From contig JAUCNG010380703.1 of assembly GCA_032353305.1 (NCBI GenBank), positions 1 to 11,138 of the forward strand: 11,138 bases of DNA, in the 5' to 3' direction. Source of the stretch: Cephalothrix spiralis (taxonomy: Eukaryota > Nemertea > Palaeonemertea > Archinemertea > Cephalotrichidae). Both the position numbers and the translations under genes were made by a program. The notes beneath the pieces are model-generated. The model did not search any database and was not told where the DNA came from. It saw only the letters and a program-made list of their open reading frames with translations. Shown here one piece after another: positions 10,701-11,138 of this stretch (positions are counted from its first letter, which is position 1; each line of letters begins with the position of its first letter).

Positions 10701-10812
10701 TGATTTCCAGAACATTCCGTTTTACATTCTGAAGCAGACACTTGGCCGTATCTGCCATAGGAATTTCCACAGAAACATTGTGTACCATACTGGACTCCAG
10801 CGTAAAGAAATT
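1471..10812 (-). CDS. Modular extracellular protein, WSC-EGF-unknown 651-aa module-EGF-Link (5'-partial, 9 exons)
   Basis: Coding parts, in order of translation, are 10812-10645, 10487-10374, 8180-6228, 6084-5953, 5095-4862, 4766-4635, 4092-3790, 3115-2555 and 1754-1471. All eight introns are GT-AG and all junctions are phase 1. The split codons at the joins read G, A, V, F, W, L, G, A, with no stop, so one frame of about 1,293 residues results. Domain order is half WSC, EGF-like, a 651-residue unrecognised module, four EGF-like domains and four Link domains, then a stop. WSC and Link are known carbohydrate-binding folds and EGF repeats are extracellular spacers, so I infer a secreted or matrix protein. 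No transmembrane segment or GPI signal follows the last Link domain. The start codon, signal peptide and first half of the WSC domain must lie beyond the window. I do not recognise a named orthologue. Alternative splicing of the symmetric exons is possible but not visible here. Confidence 0.9.
1755..2554 (-). other. Intron between the Link 2-3 exon and the Link 4 exon
   Basis: An 800-base intron with donor GTAGGT (2554-2549) and acceptor TTTTTAG (ending at 1755). Most of it is the repeat fragment at 1791-2281, which comes within about 36 bases of the 3' splice site. The remaining 270 bases are AT-rich with nothing recognisable. Confidence 0.85.
1791..2281. repeat. Dispersed repeat fragment with CCTTGAA units
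   Basis: One end (about 1791-1890) carries at least six degenerate copies of TCCTTGAAWTT, and the other end (about 2215-2281) has similar units before GGTGGGAACCCTG. On the minus strand the element begins CAGGGTTCCCACC, similar in style to the CAGGGTGACCAC end at 77. The middle is non-coding. I infer one mobile element or a related family; a full family match cannot be tested here. Confidence 0.5.
2555..3115 (-). CDS. Exon: tandem Link domains 2 and 3
   Basis: A 187-codon exon with two complete Link domains, copy A at 3115-2837 and copy B at 2836-2555 (period 279 bases). Both show QVAGVFRTG, QYNYDQAV, GAQLAS, GMNDCNCGWTTDR, HYPITWELTN, CGGSTPGVR and AAYCYKAP. Aligned by eye, the copies differ at about 14 of 279 bases and nine of 92 residues. 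Each has six cysteines, two more than typical Link domains. The join reads GCACCTAGTCAGG, close to what direct ligation of this exon's 3' end to its own 5' end would give (three bases shorter). The acceptor is CACAG and the donor AGAG|GTAGGT, phase 1. Recent tandem duplication within the exon is the simplest reading. Confidence 0.92.
3116..3789 (-). other. Intron between the Link 1 and Link 2-3 exons
   Basis: A 674-base intron, donor GTATTA and acceptor CACAG. It contains the inverted-repeat-bounded element at 3263-3654, which accounts for more than half its length. The rest is plain AT-rich sequence. Confidence 0.85.
3263..3654. mobile_element. 392-bp element with 11-bp terminal inverted repeats and TCCCG-rich inner repeats
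   Basis: The ends GAGGGCCCAGA (3263-3273) and TCTGGGCCCTC (3644-3654) are perfect complements. Inside each end lie degenerate units of the form TATCCCGATCCCRTTT and TTTCCCG/ATTCCGT (about 3276-3321 and 3505-3635), unlike the AT-rich surroundings. No obvious target duplication was found and there is no coding capacity. It is probably a non-autonomous DNA element inserted in the intron. Confidence 0.55.
3790..4092 (-). CDS. Exon: Link domain 1
   Basis: A 101-codon exon encoding one complete Link domain. Hallmarks in order are IAGVYW, YTYDQAAAAC, GASLASLAQLTAAW, GMNKCACGWTTDR, HYPI, DCGG, TPGIRSC and DTYCF. Link domains in aggrecan, TSG-6, CD44 and link protein bind hyaluronan through a shallow groove; hyaluronan is best known from vertebrates, so the ligand here is open. 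Beyond the usual four cysteines there is one in CACGW and one in GIRSC, at sites that are normally not cysteine. The acceptor is TTTTTAG and the donor GTATTA, phase 1 both sides. It differs from the next two Link domains much more than they do from each other. Confidence 0.92.
4093..4634 (-). other. Intron between the last EGF exon and the Link 1 exon
   Basis: A 542-base intron with donor GTAAGT and acceptor TTTTTAG. I see no exon, repeat arm or RNA gene in it. Confidence 0.85.
4635..4766 (-). CDS. Exon: EGF-like domain
   Basis: A 44-codon exon with one EGF-like repeat: RPCSKNPC, DATANSVC, then QYTCICFTGYKASDGKC. The YTCICFTGY segment is the standard C4-x-C5 plus GY turn. The acceptor is TTACAG and the donor a perfect GTAAGT, phase 1 on both sides. 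The intron on its 5' side is only 95 bases. It is the last EGF-like unit before the Link domains. Confidence 0.9.
4862..5095 (-). CDS. Exon: two EGF-like domains
   Basis: A 78-codon exon with two consecutive EGF-like repeats. The first has DQCNRFGCNGGSC, then PQCKC and a later KKC. The second has NCETTSCGDATC, then VVCTC, PTGQTF and KTC. The acceptor is ACCAG and the donor GTAAGT, phase 1 both sides. A second AG lies six bases inside the chosen acceptor; it gives the same frame minus two residues (VP) and cannot be excluded. The second repeat resembles EGF units of matrix proteins with a long C5-C6 loop. Two modules without an intron between them suggest an old exon fusion or loss of an intron. 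Confidence 0.88.
5096..5952 (-). other. Intron between the single-EGF and double-EGF exons
   Basis: An 857-base intron, donor GTAAGT and acceptor ACCAG. It holds the inverted-repeat element at 5691-5841, a small hairpin (GCTTCGG at 5471-5477, CCGAAGC at 5495-5501) and an A-rich tract near 5555-5573. No additional exon was found. Confidence 0.85.
5691..5841. mobile_element. 151-bp MITE-like element with 46-bp inverted repeats
   Basis: The left arm 5691-5736 and the complement of the right arm 5796-5841 match at 40 of 46 positions without gaps; the core TGTTCCCTGAA...TTTGTTACCTT has a single mismatch. The 59-base loop contains a further partial copy (GGGAAATTTGTTACCT) just after the left arm. 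There is no coding capacity. The structure is that of a palindromic miniature element inserted in the intron. Confidence 0.7.
5953..6084 (-). CDS. Exon: EGF-like domain
   Basis: A 44-codon exon with a classic EGF-like layout: FCWPNPCKNGGTC, then FKCSCSTGATGPTC, giving six cysteines in C-C-C-C-x-C-C order. The NPCKNGGTC and CSTGATGPTC segments match the common non-calcium EGF form. The acceptor is TTGCAG and the donor GTAAGT, phase 1 on both sides. It follows the 651-residue module after a 143-base intron and starts the C-terminal run of four EGF-like domains. Confident by motif. Confidence 0.9.
6228..8180 (-). CDS. Exon: 651-residue module of unknown function
   Basis: A single 1,953-base exon, open throughout, with acceptor TTTTTAG and donor GTGAGT, phase 1 on both sides. 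I do not recognise the family. Residues 1 to about 400 look helical: few Gly/Pro, many Ala, Gln, Leu and Ile, and stretches such as residues 98-165 and 225-280 with coiled-coil-like spacing. Residues 174-201 are the most hydrophobic stretch (LSTILISAIAATGM, followed by VVSRIASVAM) but include Glu and Arg, so they look amphipathic rather than a membrane anchor. From about residue 410 the composition changes to Thr-, Ser-, Tyr- and Phe-rich, probably beta-rich. Eleven cysteines are present (about 45, 54, 78, 318, 343, 418, 433, 532, 573, 593, 622), and sequons at about 46 (NSS) and 529 (NLS) fit a secreted protein. This exon is fifteen times the size of its neighbours and is the core of the protein. 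It may be two domains fused in one exon. Confidence 0.88.
8240..8762. mobile_element. Foldback element with about 197-bp inverted arms
   Basis: The left arm 8240-8437 and right arm 8567-8762 are inverted copies, with a 129-base spacer. The first 75 bases differ at about six positions. Further in, TTGACTTAGTAAAATATTTG and GAAAATTAGAGTGTAAAATTA are exact in both arms. A more divergent stretch with small indels lies around 8315-8350. There is no coding capacity. It lies 59 bases upstream of the 651-residue exon on the transcribed strand. Confidence 0.75.
8829..9734. mobile_element. 906-bp non-autonomous DNA transposon-like element with 28-bp TIRs
   Basis: The ends at 8829-8856 and 9707-9734 are inverted copies that match at 26 of 28 positions (CCCAG.TAACA.TTTTGTGC and on). 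AAGA flanks both ends (8825-8828 and 9735-9738), a possible 4-bp target duplication. Internally GTCGGATTAYGTGCTG occurs at 8857-8872 and 9528-9543, and a hairpin pairs 9541-9558 with 9582-9599 with one mismatch. No transposase-like protein is seen. Confidence 0.65.
9936..10013. repeat. Short tandem duplications
   Basis: TAGTAGTATGTAG(C/T)AAG occurs near 9936-9952 and again near 9956-9972. A 14-base unit, AAGACTGACTGRGC, is directly repeated at 9986-9999 and 10000-10013 with one difference. These look like slippage or small duplications inside the intron. Confidence 0.6.
10374..10487 (-). CDS. Exon: EGF-like domain
   Basis: A 38-codon exon with six cysteines in EGF-like spacing: GCLSHTC, ESGQTC, then WCSC, GEIF and KKCQ. 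The acceptor is TTTCCAG and the donor GTGAGC, phase 1 on both sides, so the exon is exactly one module. It lacks the clear Asp/Asn calcium-binding signature of cbEGF domains at its start. It links the WSC domain to the large unknown module across the longest intron of the window (2,193 bases). EGF-like repeats usually act as rigid extracellular spacers or protein-binding units. Exon edges are well supported; the functional role is inferred. Confidence 0.88.
10645..10812 (-). CDS. Exon: C-terminal half of a WSC domain
   Basis: This exon of 56 codons encodes the second half of a WSC domain. The diagnostic order is visible: YAGVQYG, then CFCGNSYG, then a SECKTECSGN segment, then YRCG and a final NYVYA. 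These match the family pattern of aG-qyg-CfCGn, s-eC-pCsGn, CGg and a terminal vY. The acceptor reads TTTACAG and the donor GTAAAA; both sides are phase 1. The first half of the domain, with its two N-terminal cysteines, is absent here and should be on the next exon upstream, outside the window or hidden in it. WSC domains occur in yeast wall-stress sensors, kremen and polycystin-1 and are thought to bind carbohydrate. The next exon follows after a 157-base intron. Confidence 0.88.
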
Positions 10813-11138
10813 CTGTAAATTAAAAAAAATATATACATTATATTCTCATGTTAAACTTATGCATTTTATAAGTGAATGTTGATGGTGTGAGAGGGATATG
10901 CCTGTCCGAACAGGTGACATGCATTCCTAGGATACCCATGGTTGATTATTGGTCTATAGTAATTATATAGTCTATAAGGATAAATTTCCACCTAGGAATC
11001 ATGATCAATCATCGTCCGAAGGTTGATGATTCCTAGGCAGACATTTATCCCTCTCACACAGACACGGGTCACTAGAAAAAAAATAAAATCGAAAATGCAT
11101 TCCATCTCTGAAAATTTGGTTTTAGGGTAATTCGACCC
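10813..11138 (-). other. Intron sequence upstream of the WSC half exon (partial)
   Basis: The polypyrimidine tract and TTTACAG acceptor adjoin 10812. The rest holds the inverted-repeat element at 10885-11059. I looked for the first half of the WSC domain here and found no exon, so it probably lies beyond the window. Confidence 0.7.
10885..11059. mobile_element. 175-bp MITE-like element with nested palindromes
   Basis: The ends GTGTGAGAGGGATA (10885-10898) and TATCCCTCTCACAC (11046-11059) are exact complements over 14 bases. Nested inside, CCTAGGAATCAT (10991-11002) pairs with ATGATTCCTAGG (11027-11038), and CCTAGG also occurs as TTCCTAGGA at 10925-10933. No target duplication was clear and there is no coding capacity. 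Confidence 0.6.

Noticed and set aside
1-11138. Bacterial operon, CRISPR array or phage-like system
   Set aside because: Coding pieces only make sense when spliced at GT-AG sites, and repeats are inverted-repeat elements rather than regularly spaced direct repeats.

Overview
The window is animal nuclear DNA, AT-rich, with one multi-exon gene on the minus strand and many short inverted-repeat elements in its introns and 3' flank. The exon-intron structure (eight GT-AG introns), an AATAAA signal and the extracellular domain types (WSC, EGF-like, Link) point to an invertebrate metazoan. Repeat ends of the 'CAGGGT...' kind suggest an aquatic invertebrate such as a mollusc, but the sequence alone does not settle this.

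The gene reads from high to low coordinates and enters the window already in progress; its 5' end (signal peptide, first half of the WSC domain, promoter) lies beyond base 11138. Nine coding exons were reconstructed: 10812-10645 (second half of a WSC domain), 10487-10374 (EGF-like), 8180-6228 (a 651-residue module I do not recognise), 6084-5953 (EGF-like), 5095-4862 (two EGF-like), 4766-4635 (EGF-like), 4092-3790 (Link), 3115-2555 (two Link domains in one exon) and 1754-1471 (Link, stop codon). An AATAAA lies 19 bases past the stop. Every junction is phase 1, so each internal exon is a symmetric, shuffle-ready unit, and joining all nine gives one open frame of about 1,293 residues in this window. 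The product is probably secreted or matrix-associated: cysteine-rich carbohydrate-binding or adhesion modules flank a large novel core, and no transmembrane or GPI tail follows the last Link domain.

Two coding features stand out. The 651-residue core sits in one uninterrupted exon and is mostly helical-looking in its first 400 residues, then mixed and cysteine-containing. The four Link domains share a six-cysteine pattern (CxCGW and GxRxC) instead of the usual four. Two of them are about 95 percent identical in DNA and are joined without an intron at almost exactly the exon boundary.

The non-coding part holds non-autonomous transposon-like elements: 566-673, 3263-3654, 5691-5841, 8240-8762 (arms near 200 bp), 8829-9734 (28-bp terminal inverted repeats) and 10885-11059, plus repeat fragments at 1-77 and 1791-2281. 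Bases 1 to about 1420 lie downstream of the gene and contain no gene I can support.
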